This document shows positions 37,040-44,872 of a stretch of DNA of 64,000 bases, piece by piece (positions within the stretch are counted from its first letter, which is position 1; each line of letters begins with the position of its first letter). The stretch covers positions 55,440 to 119,439 of the forward strand of contig JAIUMI010000008.1 of NCBI GenBank assembly GCA_022565665.1, read 5' to 3'. This DNA comes from Glycocaulis sp. (GTDB lineage Bacteria; Pseudomonadota; Alphaproteobacteria; Caulobacterales; Maricaulaceae). The position numbers were made by a program, and so were the translations under genes. The notes under the pieces are model-generated. The model ran no database searches. It saw only the letters and a list, made by a program, of their open reading frames with translations, and had not been told where the DNA came from.

Positions 37040-37906
37040 ATGAAGCTCACCTTCACCCATTCGCCCCTAGTCCATGCCGGCCCGCAGCGCACCGATCCGG
37101 ACTTTGTCGCCGCCTGCCGGGCACACCCGGCCGCCCGCACGGTGATTCTGTGCAAGGGCGATGTCGTGCTCGGCGAAACAGGTGAGCCGCTGGTACTTCA
37201 CCCGCTGGAGGCGGCAACACTGCGCCTGACACCGCCGGGACTGGTTTTTCTGGGACTGGAGGGTGAAACGCCCTGGTTCGGGGCAACCGCGGAGCCCGGC
37301 GCGACACCGCCCGGTGTGGACTTCCGCCGCGCGACCATGATGGCCGACGCGAATCTGGCCGCCATACTCGGCCGGGCCCGTGCCATACTGAACTGGCACC
37401 GGCGGCGCACCTACTGCTCCAATTGCGGCGCGCCGAACGAACCGCATGAGGGGGCCACGAAGCTGGTCTGCCCGTCCTGCGGCACCGAGCATTTCCCGCG
37501 TACCGACCCGTCCGTGATCATGTTGCCCTATAGCGGGGACAGGTGCGTACTGGGCCGCCAGCCGGACTGGCCGCCGGGCATGTATGCGACGCTCGCCGGG
37601 TTCATGGAGCCGGGCGAAACCATCGAGGAGGCCTGCGCGCGCGAGACCTTCGAGGAAACGGGCCTGAAGGTCGTCTCCGCGCGCTATGTCGCCAGCCAGC
37701 CCTGGCCCTTCCCGTCCACGCTGATGATCGGGCTGATGGCAGAGATAGAGCCCGGCGAACCGGTCGCGCGCGACGATCTGGAAGATGCGCGCTGGTTTAC
37801 CCGCGAGGAGACCCGCGAACTCTATCAGGGCGAGATGATGCGCTGGGCGCCCCCGCACTATTCGGTATCGCGCCTGCTGGTCGAAACCTGGCTGAACGCC
37901 AAGTAG
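37040..37906 (+). CDS. nudC: NAD+ diphosphatase, Nudix family
   Basis: A 288-residue NudC. The zinc ribbon has two cysteine pairs (YCSNCGAP and VCPSCGTEHFP). The Nudix box reads GFMEPGETIEEACARETFEETGL (G-x5-E-x7-REUxEEx), and the NADH-pyrophosphatase signature SQPWPFPSTLM follows about 20 residues later. The enzyme cleaves NAD(H) to NMN and AMP and can remove NAD caps from RNA. I chose the ATG at 37040; the frame is open further upstream but that part is not protein-like. The gene appears monocistronic. Confidence 0.93.
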   Translation: MKLTFTHSPLVHAGPQRTDPDFVAACRAHPAARTVILCKGDVVLGETGEPLVLHPLEAATLRLTPPGLVFLGLEGETPWFGATAEPGATPPGVDFRRATMMADANLAAILGRARAILNWHRRRTYCSNCGAPNEPHEGATKLVCPSCGTEHFPRTDPSVIMLPYSGDRCVLGRQPDWPPGMYATLAGFMEPGETIEEACARETFEETGLKVVSARYVASQPWPFPSTLMIGLMAEIEPGEPVARDDLEDARWFTREETRELYQGEMMRWAPPHYSVSRLLVETWLNAK

Positions 37907-38077
37907 GCGCGACGACCTGCCTCATTCGCTGGCGCATGTTAGAGGGCTAGACAAAGCGGGCAAACGGGGGCGGGGTGCAGTTTCACGGGCGCAAGATAGC
38001 GTCAGAGTGTTGCACCACGCTGCGGGGCATGCCAAACAGCCGCGCAATATGTGTCACATCAGGGCGAGAGGACGTCG

Positions 38078-38818
38078 ATGGGCGATCTTTTCTGGAACAA
38101 GGTAGCAGGCGCGGTTCTCGCGATCCTTCTGGTCGTTATGGGTCTGCGTGAGATCGGCGACATCGTGTTCGATGTACGCCCCCCGGAAACGCTCGGCTTT
38201 CCGATCGACCCGGCGCTGCTGGAAGGCCCCGCCACGGCCGGCGTGGAAGAAGATGCCGGGCCGGTTGATTTCGGCGCGCTGCTTGCCACCGCGAGCGTGG
38301 ATGCCGGTGAGCGCGTAGCCCGCCGCTGCGTGGCATGCCACACCTTCGAACAGGGCGGCGCACACGGTACCGGGCCGAACATGTGGGGCATCATGGGCCG
38401 CACGGTCGCGTCGATCTCGGGCTTCAACTATTCCAGCGCCATGCGCGAGTACGGCGCTGATGGCACCGAATGGCTCTATCAGAACATGTACGACTATCTG
38501 GCTGCCCCACGCCGCTATGTGCCGGGCACCTCGATGGCCTTTGCCGGCCTTCGCAGCCAGGACGACCGTATCAATCTTCTCGCCTATATGCGCCAGATGG
38601 CCAGCGATCCGCTGCCCATCCCCGAGCCGCTTCCCGAAGAGCCGGAGCTGGCCGTTGACCCGGAAGAACCGGCCCCGGTGGGCACCGCCGACGCCGGGTA
38701 TGAAGGCGAGCTCGTCGAAGGCGCCGGCCCGCTGGCCCAGCCGGGCGAGGACGTCGTCACCGAAGACGAGAATGGCGAGGCACCGGCGGAAGAGGCTGAC
38801 GAGGGCGAGGACGAATAA
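38078..38818 (+). CDS. Membrane-anchored cytochrome c with acidic tail
   Basis: A 246-residue c-type cytochrome. An uncleaved N-terminal membrane helix (about 7-27) is followed by a linker. A class I haem domain (about 66-175) carries the attachment motif CVACH and a Met ligand in the GTSMAFAGL motif. The C-terminal 70 residues are a disordered Pro/Glu/Asp-rich tail ending DEGEDE, an unusual feature. The domain resembles membrane-bound cytochrome cy/c552 carriers of alphaproteobacteria, which shuttle electrons from the bc1 complex to oxidases. GAGAGG precedes the ATG at 38078. A strong terminator follows. Confidence 0.9.
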   Translation: MGDLFWNKVAGAVLAILLVVMGLREIGDIVFDVRPPETLGFPIDPALLEGPATAGVEEDAGPVDFGALLATASVDAGERVARRCVACHTFEQGGAHGTGPNMWGIMGRTVASISGFNYSSAMREYGADGTEWLYQNMYDYLAAPRRYVPGTSMAFAGLRSQDDRINLLAYMRQMASDPLPIPEPLPEEPELAVDPEEPAPVGTADAGYEGELVEGAGPLAQPGEDVVTEDENGEAPAEEADEGEDE

Positions 38819-38840
38819 GCCTTCCCTCCACATGACATGA

Positions 38841-38872
38841 AAGGGGCGCATCGGGTGATGCGCCCCTTTTTT
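38841..38872 (+). terminator. Intrinsic terminator after the cytochrome c gene
   Basis: Stem AAGGGGCGCATC pairs with GATGCGCCCCTT around a GGGT loop and is followed by a T run (38867-38872). It lies 22 nt after the cytochrome stop, between convergent genes. Confidence 0.93.
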
Positions 38873-38892
38873 CTTTTCCGCCTGCGCGATCC

Positions 38893-39687
38893 CTACCCCT
38901 TCGCGTTGGGGGAGCGGAATATCCCGCTCATCGGAGCGTGATGATGGGCGATACGGCGCACCGCAGGGGCCAGAGGCTCGCTGGCTGTCATCATGTGAAA
39001 CGCGTTGGCGTGCAGCAGGTGGACAGGATCGGTCATGATGCCGACATGGCCCGGCCAGAAGACCAGATCGCCGCGCTTGAGGCCGGACAGCCCCTCATCG
39101 GCCTCCACCTCCGCCCAACGCGCGCGCGCCCAGGCTTCCTGATCCTTGCTGTCGCGCGGAATGCGTATGCCGGCGGCCTCAAGGCTCACCTGCACCAGTC
39201 CGGAGCAATCAAGCCCCAGGCTTTCCTTGCCACCCCACTGATAGGGGGTGTGAAGGAAACGCTCTGCGACGGCAACCCAGTCTGATTCGGTGGCATCCAG
39301 CGCGGAGAGATGGCCGGTAAACACCCAGCCCAGGCGCTGGGCCTCGGTAAACTTGCCCTCGCGCCGTCCGGCCGCGATCTTGGCATTGAGCGAGACCAGA
39401 AAACGCGGCGCGGATTTCAGGTCTGGCTCGCTGAACACATAGGTGCGCAGCGCGCTCACGCGGTGCGTGGGGATGAGTACCGGCGCGGAAAGCGCCGCCA
39501 TATCGACGAATCCTCGATAGCCATCATGGCGCGACACGCCTTCGGCCCAGCCATTTGTCTCGCTTTCAACGCTGAAAACCTCCCCGGCGAGAAGCTGGCT
39601 GCCCTGCATGCCATCATCGCGCGGCTCGCGGCGTATGGCAGCAACACCTGCCGTGACCTGAAAATCCTCAGCCACGCGCGCCTCCAT
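38893..39687 (-). CDS. NlpC/P60 family cell-wall peptidase
   Basis: A 264-residue C40 peptidase. Two SH3b-like domains occupy about residues 10-125. The NlpC/P60 domain (about 135-255) has the catalytic Cys in LDCSGLVQ, His in WPGHVGIM and a polar residue in the following HANAFHM strand. Such enzymes cleave the gamma-D-glutamyl-meso-diaminopimelate bond of muropeptides. There is no signal peptide, so it could act on recycled cytosolic murein fragments, in keeping with the upstream M17 aminopeptidase gene. Its start overlaps that gene by 20 nt. Confidence 0.9.
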   Translation of the reverse strand: MEARVAEDFQVTAGVAAIRREPRDDGMQGSQLLAGEVFSVESETNGWAEGVSRHDGYRGFVDMAALSAPVLIPTHRVSALRTYVFSEPDLKSAPRFLVSLNAKIAAGRREGKFTEAQRLGWVFTGHLSALDATESDWVAVAERFLHTPYQWGGKESLGLDCSGLVQVSLEAAGIRIPRDSKDQEAWARARWAEVEADEGLSGLKRGDLVFWPGHVGIMTDPVHLLHANAFHMMTASEPLAPAVRRIAHHHAPMSGIFRSPNAKG

Positions 39688-41038
39688 AGCGCTTCTTCAA
39701 CACTTCCCAGACCGCGCGCGCGCCCAGCATTTCCCCGCCGGACGGCCGACCCGGCCGCGCCTTCGGATTCCAGGCATAAATGTCCATATGCATCCAGGCT
39801 GGCGCATCCACGAAGCGCTTCAGGAACAGGGCTGCGGTGATGGACCCGGCCATCGGCCCGGCCCCGGTATTGGACATGTCGGAGATATCGCCCTCCATCT
39901 GCGATTCGTATCCCTTCCAAAGCGGCATGCGCCAGACAGGGTCATCGACAGCCAGGGCCGCGGCCGCCATATCGGCGGCCAGCGCGTCATCATCGGTGTA
40001 GACAGGGGCAAGCTCCGGGCCGAGCGCGATGCGCGCAGCGCCGGTGAGCGTCGCCATGTCGATGACCAGTTCCGGCTTGTCCTCGCACGCACGCGCCAGA
40101 GCATCGCCCAGCACCAGACGCCCTTCGGCATCGGTATTGCCGATCTCCACGGTCAGCCCCTTGCGCGAAGGGAGGATGTCGCCCGGACGGAAGGCATTGC
40201 CGGCAATCGCGTTCTCTACCGCAGGCACCAGCACGTGCAGGCGCACGGGCAAATTGGCGGCCATGATCATCTGCGCCAGCGCCAGGACATGGGCAGCCCC
40301 GCCCATATCCTTCTTCATGATGCGCATGCCCTCCCCGCCCTTGATGTTCAGACCGCCGGAGTCAAAGCACACCCCCTTGCCCACCAGCGCGACGCGCGGA
40401 TGGGTATCATCGCCCCAGTGGATCTCGATCAGGCGCGGCGCATCGGTGGACGCCCGGCCTACCGCATGGATCATGGGATAATTCTTCTTCAGAAGATCAT
40501 CGCCCTTGATGACGCTGATCTTCGCCTTGCCGGCCTTCGCGATATCCCTGGCCACCGCTTCGAGATGGCTTGGCAGCATGTCGCCTGCAGGCGTGTTGAC
40601 CAGATCCCGGCAGCGCCACGCCCCGGCAATGATGCGCAGTGCCTCGGCTTCGTCGGCCCCGTCCGGGCAGATGAAGCGGGCGGGCTTGCGCGGCGCGGCG
40701 CGGTAGCGGGTGAACTGATAGCTTCCAAGCCCCAGCGCGGTGGCCAGCACGGTCGCATCCCAGCCGGCCGGATATTCACCGGCCTGCCAGACGCCTTCAG
40801 GAAGGGTCAGCGGCGCGGCCCCGGCTTCGAACGGGCTTGCCCCGTCTCCAACGCCAAACAGCGCCTCGCCTGTGACCGGCAGGGTCACCCATTCACCGGA
40901 CCGCGCCGCAAAGCCCGCCGCGCGCACATGGGCGGCACTCTCATCACCAAGACGCGCCAGAACGGCATCAAGATCGGCTCTGGCGCAGAAACGGACAATG
41001 CGCGGAAGATCATCGGGCTGGGCGAAGGAAAACGGCAT
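39668..41038 (-). CDS. M17 family leucyl aminopeptidase
   Basis: A 456-residue cytosolic metallo-aminopeptidase. The M17 signature NTDAEGRL and metal ligands in VGKGVCFDSGG and DMGGAAHVLAL are present. The C-terminal catalytic half (about 165-450) is well conserved, while the N-terminal domain is divergent from PepA, as in the PepB-like group. It removes N-terminal residues from peptides using two metal ions. The gene overlaps the NlpC/P60 gene by 20 nt, suggesting coordinated peptide or murein-peptide turnover. The divergent region upstream contains a CtrA-like half-site pair and a dyad. Confidence 0.92.
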   Translation of the reverse strand: MPFSFAQPDDLPRIVRFCARADLDAVLARLGDESAAHVRAAGFAARSGEWVTLPVTGEALFGVGDGASPFEAGAAPLTLPEGVWQAGEYPAGWDATVLATALGLGSYQFTRYRAAPRKPARFICPDGADEAEALRIIAGAWRCRDLVNTPAGDMLPSHLEAVARDIAKAGKAKISVIKGDDLLKKNYPMIHAVGRASTDAPRLIEIHWGDDTHPRVALVGKGVCFDSGGLNIKGGEGMRIMKKDMGGAAHVLALAQMIMAANLPVRLHVLVPAVENAIAGNAFRPGDILPSRKGLTVEIGNTDAEGRLVLGDALARACEDKPELVIDMATLTGAARIALGPELAPVYTDDDALAADMAAAALAVDDPVWRMPLWKGYESQMEGDISDMSNTGAGPMAGSITAALFLKRFVDAPAWMHMDIYAWNPKARPGRPSGGEMLGARAVWEVLKKRYGGARG

Positions 41039-41095
41039 CAGAACTCTTCTCGCTATCTTGCGGACATCAGGCAGGGCGGAACTGGCGGCAAACCG

Positions 41096-41123
41096 TTAAC
41101 GGGTTCTTGACCAGACCGGTCAA
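41096..41123. promoter_or_regulatory. CtrA-like box and inverted repeat upstream of TPR lipoprotein gene
   Basis: TTAA-CGGGTTC-TTGA (41096-41110) differs from the CtrA consensus TTAA-N7-TTAA by one base. Overlapping it is a perfect dyad, TTGACC-AGACC-GGTCAA (41107-41123). Both lie within 70 bp of the TPR gene start. Confidence 0.45.
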
Positions 41124-41162
41124 CGATGTGGCTCCATCGCAACCGGCTTACAGGGTTAGACC

Positions 41163-41984
41163 ATGCGCGCATGTTTGTCCGCTAGTGCCATCATGATGGC
41201 TGCCAGCGTCAGCCTGTCGGCCTGCGCCACGACGGCGGCCCCGCCCACGGCGCAGGAGGCCGCGCTGACCACGCAGCTGGAATCGCGCTCGCTGGTGCCG
41301 GCAACGGCAGAGGAACGCGCCGCCATCGGGCGCCAGGACCTGCTCACCCAGGCGGCCTTCTGGGCGGAAGCCTATGAACTCAATCCCGCCGACCGGGAAG
41401 CGGCCGCCGCGCTCTCGCGTGTACTGCGCCAGCTGGGCAGCGGTCCGCGCGCCATCGAAGTGGCCCGGCAGGCGCTGGCCCTCTACCCGGAAGACACTGA
41501 CCTGCAGGCCGCCTATGGCCTTGCACTGACGAGCGAAGGGCGCGGCCAGCAGGGCATCGAGCCGCTGACCCGGGTGACCCGGTCCCGGCCGGATGACTGG
41601 CGCGTGATCAATGCGCTGGGCGTGGCGCTGGAACAGGCCGGGCGCAGCACGGCGGCGCGTGCGCGGTTTCAGGAAGCCATGACACTGGCCCCGCAGGAGC
41701 CCTCCATCATCTCCAACCTCGCCCTGTCCTACGCGCTGGCCGGTGAACCGGCCGAGGCCGAGAGCCTTCTGCGCCGCGCGATGGACAATGATCTGGCCAC
41801 TCCGCAGGTGCGTCAGAACCTGGCGCTGGTCCTTGCCCTGCAGGGGCAGTTTGCCGAGGCTGAACGCGTGGCGCTGATCGATTCCACACCGGAAATGGCG
41901 GCTGCAAACATGGAATATGTGCGCTCCATGCTCTCCAGCCCGCGGCGCTGGGACAGCCTGAACGCAGCGTCGCTACGGCGCTAG
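41163..41984 (+). CDS. TPR-repeat lipoprotein, TadD-like
   Basis: A 273-residue lipoprotein. The signal peptide ends in a lipobox LSAC near residue 21. Tetratricopeptide-like helices fill about 70-250 (for example LGSGPRAIEVARQALALYPED, INALGVALEQAGRSTAARARFQEAMTLAPQEPS, NLALSYALAGEPAEAESLLRRAM). TadD of Flp pilus systems has this layout, but no other tad gene is nearby, so the pilus role is only a possibility. The gene is divergent from the aminopeptidase gene and convergent with the following 165-aa gene. Confidence 0.8.
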   Translation: MRACLSASAIMMAASVSLSACATTAAPPTAQEAALTTQLESRSLVPATAEERAAIGRQDLLTQAAFWAEAYELNPADREAAAALSRVLRQLGSGPRAIEVARQALALYPEDTDLQAAYGLALTSEGRGQQGIEPLTRVTRSRPDDWRVINALGVALEQAGRSTAARARFQEAMTLAPQEPSIISNLALSYALAGEPAEAESLLRRAMDNDLATPQVRQNLALVLALQGQFAEAERVALIDSTPEMAAANMEYVRSMLSSPRRWDSLNAASLRR

Positions 41985-41985
41985 G

Positions 41986-42483
41986 CTAGAAGGGATCGGC
42001 GGTGTCCGGGCGCGCCATGGGCGGCGGCGCGGGCTGGGCCTCCTCCGTCTTCTTCAGCGGGAAGCCTGCTTTCAGCGATGCAGAGACCAGCGTGTGGTCG
42101 AAGCGGAAATCGTCCACCAGATCACGTAACTCCTGCGGAGCCTTGCCGTCCTTGGACGCCTCGATGGCCCGGTAGAGCGCGAACAGGCGCAGATAGCCCT
42201 TGTCGTCGCGCGACAAGTCGGTCTCGTCCAGACGCGAACAGATGGTGGTCAGCCGGATGACGGCCTGCTTGCGCCGGCTGGCGGCCAGATCGAGCATCGC
42301 CGCCACGAGCTCCACCTTCCAACCGATATCGGCAAAGTCGATGCGCTTGGGCACGGCCGCCAGCTCGGCCTTGGCCTTTGACAGGTTGTCAGCACGCAAT
42401 GCGGCCAGCGCATTGTCGCAGGCAGCGCCCGCCACGCGTATTTCCTCACGCCGACGTTCTTCGGCCTTGCGCCCACCGAACAT
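41986..42483 (-). CDS. Conserved-looking hypothetical protein
   Basis: A 165-residue cytosolic protein, basic and helical at the N-terminus (MFGGRKAEERRREEIRVAG), with a helical-repeat-like core (about 20-120) and a proline-rich C-terminal tail. There are no signal peptide, membrane helix or catalytic motifs that I recognise. The strong codon bias and clear start at 42483 support a real gene. It converges with the TPR lipoprotein gene with one base between the stops and is divergent from the SLC13 permease gene. No function is proposed. Confidence 0.7.
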   Translation of the reverse strand: MFGGRKAEERRREEIRVAGAACDNALAALRADNLSKAKAELAAVPKRIDFADIGWKVELVAAMLDLAASRRKQAVIRLTTICSRLDETDLSRDDKGYLRLFALYRAIEASKDGKAPQELRDLVDDFRFDHTLVSASLKAGFPLKKTEEAQPAPPPMARPDTADPF

Positions 42484-42703
42484 GATTTGCCCCAGATAGC
42501 TAGAACCACCCTAACGCACGCCCGTCCGGACAGAAACCGGCAATGGTCCCGCGAGGGCGGATGACCCCGCAGCATAGTTACGCCAGACTGCGTATTTCAA
42601 AAGGGAAATGCGCACATTGAGTATTTTTTCGTCTGCCGCCCTGGAACAGTTTACACCGGCGCGCGCGGATGAATAAATCAGCGCCGGAGCCGGGAGCACA
42701 TAC

Positions 42704-44497
42704 ATGATCGAATGGCTGGGACCCAATGCGGGATGGCTGGCGCTCGGCCTTCTGGGCGTGCTGCTGGCAGTTTTCGCATCAGAGCGCTTCCCGCCGGAAA
42801 TGGTGGCGATTGGCGCAGTGGCGGTGTTTCTCGTTTTGGGCCTTCTGACCACCGAATCCATGATCGGCGCGATGGCCAATTCCGCGCCTCTGACGATCGC
42901 ATGCATGTTCGTGATGTCGGCGGCCCTGGTACGGACAGGCGCGGTGCTGCAGGTGACACAGATGGTCCGCCGGCATGTGAGCGGCAACCGATGGGCCGTC
43001 ATCGGGTCCATGCTGCTGATGACGGTCATCGTATCGGCCTTCATGAACAACATCCCCGTCGTGATGATGCTGATACCGGTGGTGATCACGCTGGCGCGCG
43101 ATCTCGATATGGCACCCTCACGCCTGCTCATGCCGCTCTCCTATTGCGCGATATTCGGTGGCACCTGCACCCTGATCGGCACCTCTACCAATCTGCTGGT
43201 CTACGGCGTGGCGCGCGGCGCAGGCATGGAGCCATTCGGCATATTCGAAATCAGCGGGCTGGGCGCGTGTATTGCGGTAACCGGCGTGCTCTACCTGATG
43301 ATCGTCGCACCACGCATGCTGCCCGAAAGAAAGGATTTTTCCGCGCTCAGCGATCTCGGACCAGTACGTTTCATCACCGACGCCATCGTGCCCGACGACT
43401 CACCCCTGATCGGACGGGCACCCACCGCGCTAGGCTTGTTCAAGAGCCGCGATGTGCGCCTGCTGGATGTGGTGCGCAACTCGCTGACCCTGCGCCACGA
43501 ACTCGATGATGTGACTCTTCAGGCAGGCGACAGGCTGGTCCTGGAATCGCCAATGAGCGAAGTGCTCTCACTGAAGCGCGAGGGCGATCTGCTGATCGGA
43601 TCCGATGATCTGGAAGCCTTGTCAGAACGCAAGGCAATCCTCGTGGAAGCCGTGGTAGCACCGGGCAGCCGGCTGACCGGCGCGCCGCTCAAATCCTACC
43701 GGCTGCGCCGCCGCTTTGGCGTCTATGTTGCGGCTGTCCACCGCCATGGAGGCGAGATTAGCGAGCATCTGGGCCGGGTGCGCCTGAATGTGGGCGATAG
43801 CGTGCTGCTGGAAGGCGCTACTGAAGACATTGAGCGCATGTCCAACGATCTGGGGCTGGTGGACCTGTCCTCGCCTACCGACCTCGCCTACCGGCGTGAC
43901 AGGGCGCCCATAGCCGGGCTCGCCCTCGCGGGTGTGGTGATCCTCGCAGCATTGAACGTCATGCCGATTGCGGGGCTGGCGGTTATCGGAGTGGCGGTGG
44001 TGCTGTTTTCCGGCTGCCTTGACCCGGAAGAGGCCTTTGACAGCATTGACTGGCGGATACTCGCGCTGATTGTCTCGATGCTGGCGATCGGTGCGAGCCT
44101 GCAGAACACCGGGGCGATTGAGCTAATCGTATCGGCCGCCGGGCCATTGCTCGCCATCGCTTCGCCCCTGGCCCTGCTGGTTGCGGTCTATATAACAACC
44201 TCGGTCCTCACCGAAACCGTAACCAATAACGCAGTGGCCATCGTGATGACGCCGGTTGCCATTGCTCTTGCCACCGCAGCGGGGCTGGACCCGCGCCCCT
44301 ATGTGATCGCAGTGATGATCGGTGCCAGCGCGGCCTTTGCCACACCCATCGGCTATCAGACCAACACGCTGGTCTACGGGCCGGGCCATTACCGCTTCAC
44401 TGATTTCGTTAAGGTGGGCCTGCCGCTCAACATCATCGTGATGCTGGTGACTGTAACCCTGATCCCGATGATCTGGCCGCTTGAAGGTCAGCCCTGA
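42704..44497 (+). CDS. SLC13/DASS family permease with TrkA-C domains
   Basis: A 597-residue transporter. Membrane helices form two blocks (about 8-200 and 400-590) with the family hairpin motifs FGGTCTLIGTSTNLLVYG and FATPIGYQTNTLVYG. Between them lie two RCK/TrkA-C-like domains (about 205-285 and 300-380), which often bind ligands. Homologues transport di- and tricarboxylates or sulfate with sodium, so the substrate remains open. The gene starts 220 bp from a divergent hypothetical gene, and its stop overlaps the convergent DUF6356 gene by 10 nt. Confidence 0.9.
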   Translation: MIEWLGPNAGWLALGLLGVLLAVFASERFPPEMVAIGAVAVFLVLGLLTTESMIGAMANSAPLTIACMFVMSAALVRTGAVLQVTQMVRRHVSGNRWAVIGSMLLMTVIVSAFMNNIPVVMMLIPVVITLARDLDMAPSRLLMPLSYCAIFGGTCTLIGTSTNLLVYGVARGAGMEPFGIFEISGLGACIAVTGVLYLMIVAPRMLPERKDFSALSDLGPVRFITDAIVPDDSPLIGRAPTALGLFKSRDVRLLDVVRNSLTLRHELDDVTLQAGDRLVLESPMSEVLSLKREGDLLIGSDDLEALSERKAILVEAVVAPGSRLTGAPLKSYRLRRRFGVYVAAVHRHGGEISEHLGRVRLNVGDSVLLEGATEDIERMSNDLGLVDLSSPTDLAYRRDRAPIAGLALAGVVILAALNVMPIAGLAVIGVAVVLFSGCLDPEEAFDSIDWRILALIVSMLAIGASLQNTGAIELIVSAAGPLLAIASPLALLVAVYITTSVLTETVTNNAVAIVMTPVAIALATAAGLDPRPYVIAVMIGASAAFATPIGYQTNTLVYGPGHYRFTDFVKVGLPLNIIVMLVTVTLIPMIWPLEGQP

Positions 44498-44709
44498 TCG
44501 GGATGGCAAGCCTTGCCGGTGATCCCGGCGTGAAGCCTGGCGATGATGCGCGAGGCCGTGGTCTGGAAGACGAAGGGCAAGAGGGCGTGAATGATGGCGG
44601 CCAGCGCGGCCCAGATAAGCAGTCCGGCCACGCGCAGGGCAAATCCCATATGCTGGATATAGGACTGGCCGGCGTCGGCAGGGTGTTGCGTGAAATGCCG
44701 CAGCATCAT
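44488..44709 (-). CDS. DUF6356-like small membrane protein
   Basis: A 73-residue protein with the layout of DUF6356: HFTQHPADAGQSYIQHM at the N-terminus, one or two membrane-crossing stretches (ALRVAGLLIWAALAAIIHALLPFVF) and the motif TASRIIARLH. The function is unknown. It overlaps the end of the SLC13 gene antisense by 10 nt. The family match is by recollection of this pattern and is fairly but not fully certain. Confidence 0.7.
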   Translation of the reverse strand: MMLRHFTQHPADAGQSYIQHMGFALRVAGLLIWAALAAIIHALLPFVFQTTASRIIARLHAGITGKACHPDQG

Positions 44710-44872
44710 GAATGACGGCTCCGTTGTACCGGGCCTTGCCCAGCCCTTCAGGGAACGAAAGCTCGCTGGCGCGCGCTATTATTGTCAAGCGGCTCAGCCT
44801 GGCTGACCGATGACAACACTGTGGCTGTCCGGCTAGGCTGAACGTCAAGAAGCTGACACGCAGAGTCCCTCC

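Noticed and set aside
38049-38059. ATGTGTCACAT palindrome before the cytochrome c gene
   Set aside because: Only 5-bp arms. It resembles a Crp-like half-site set, but is too short to call as an operator.
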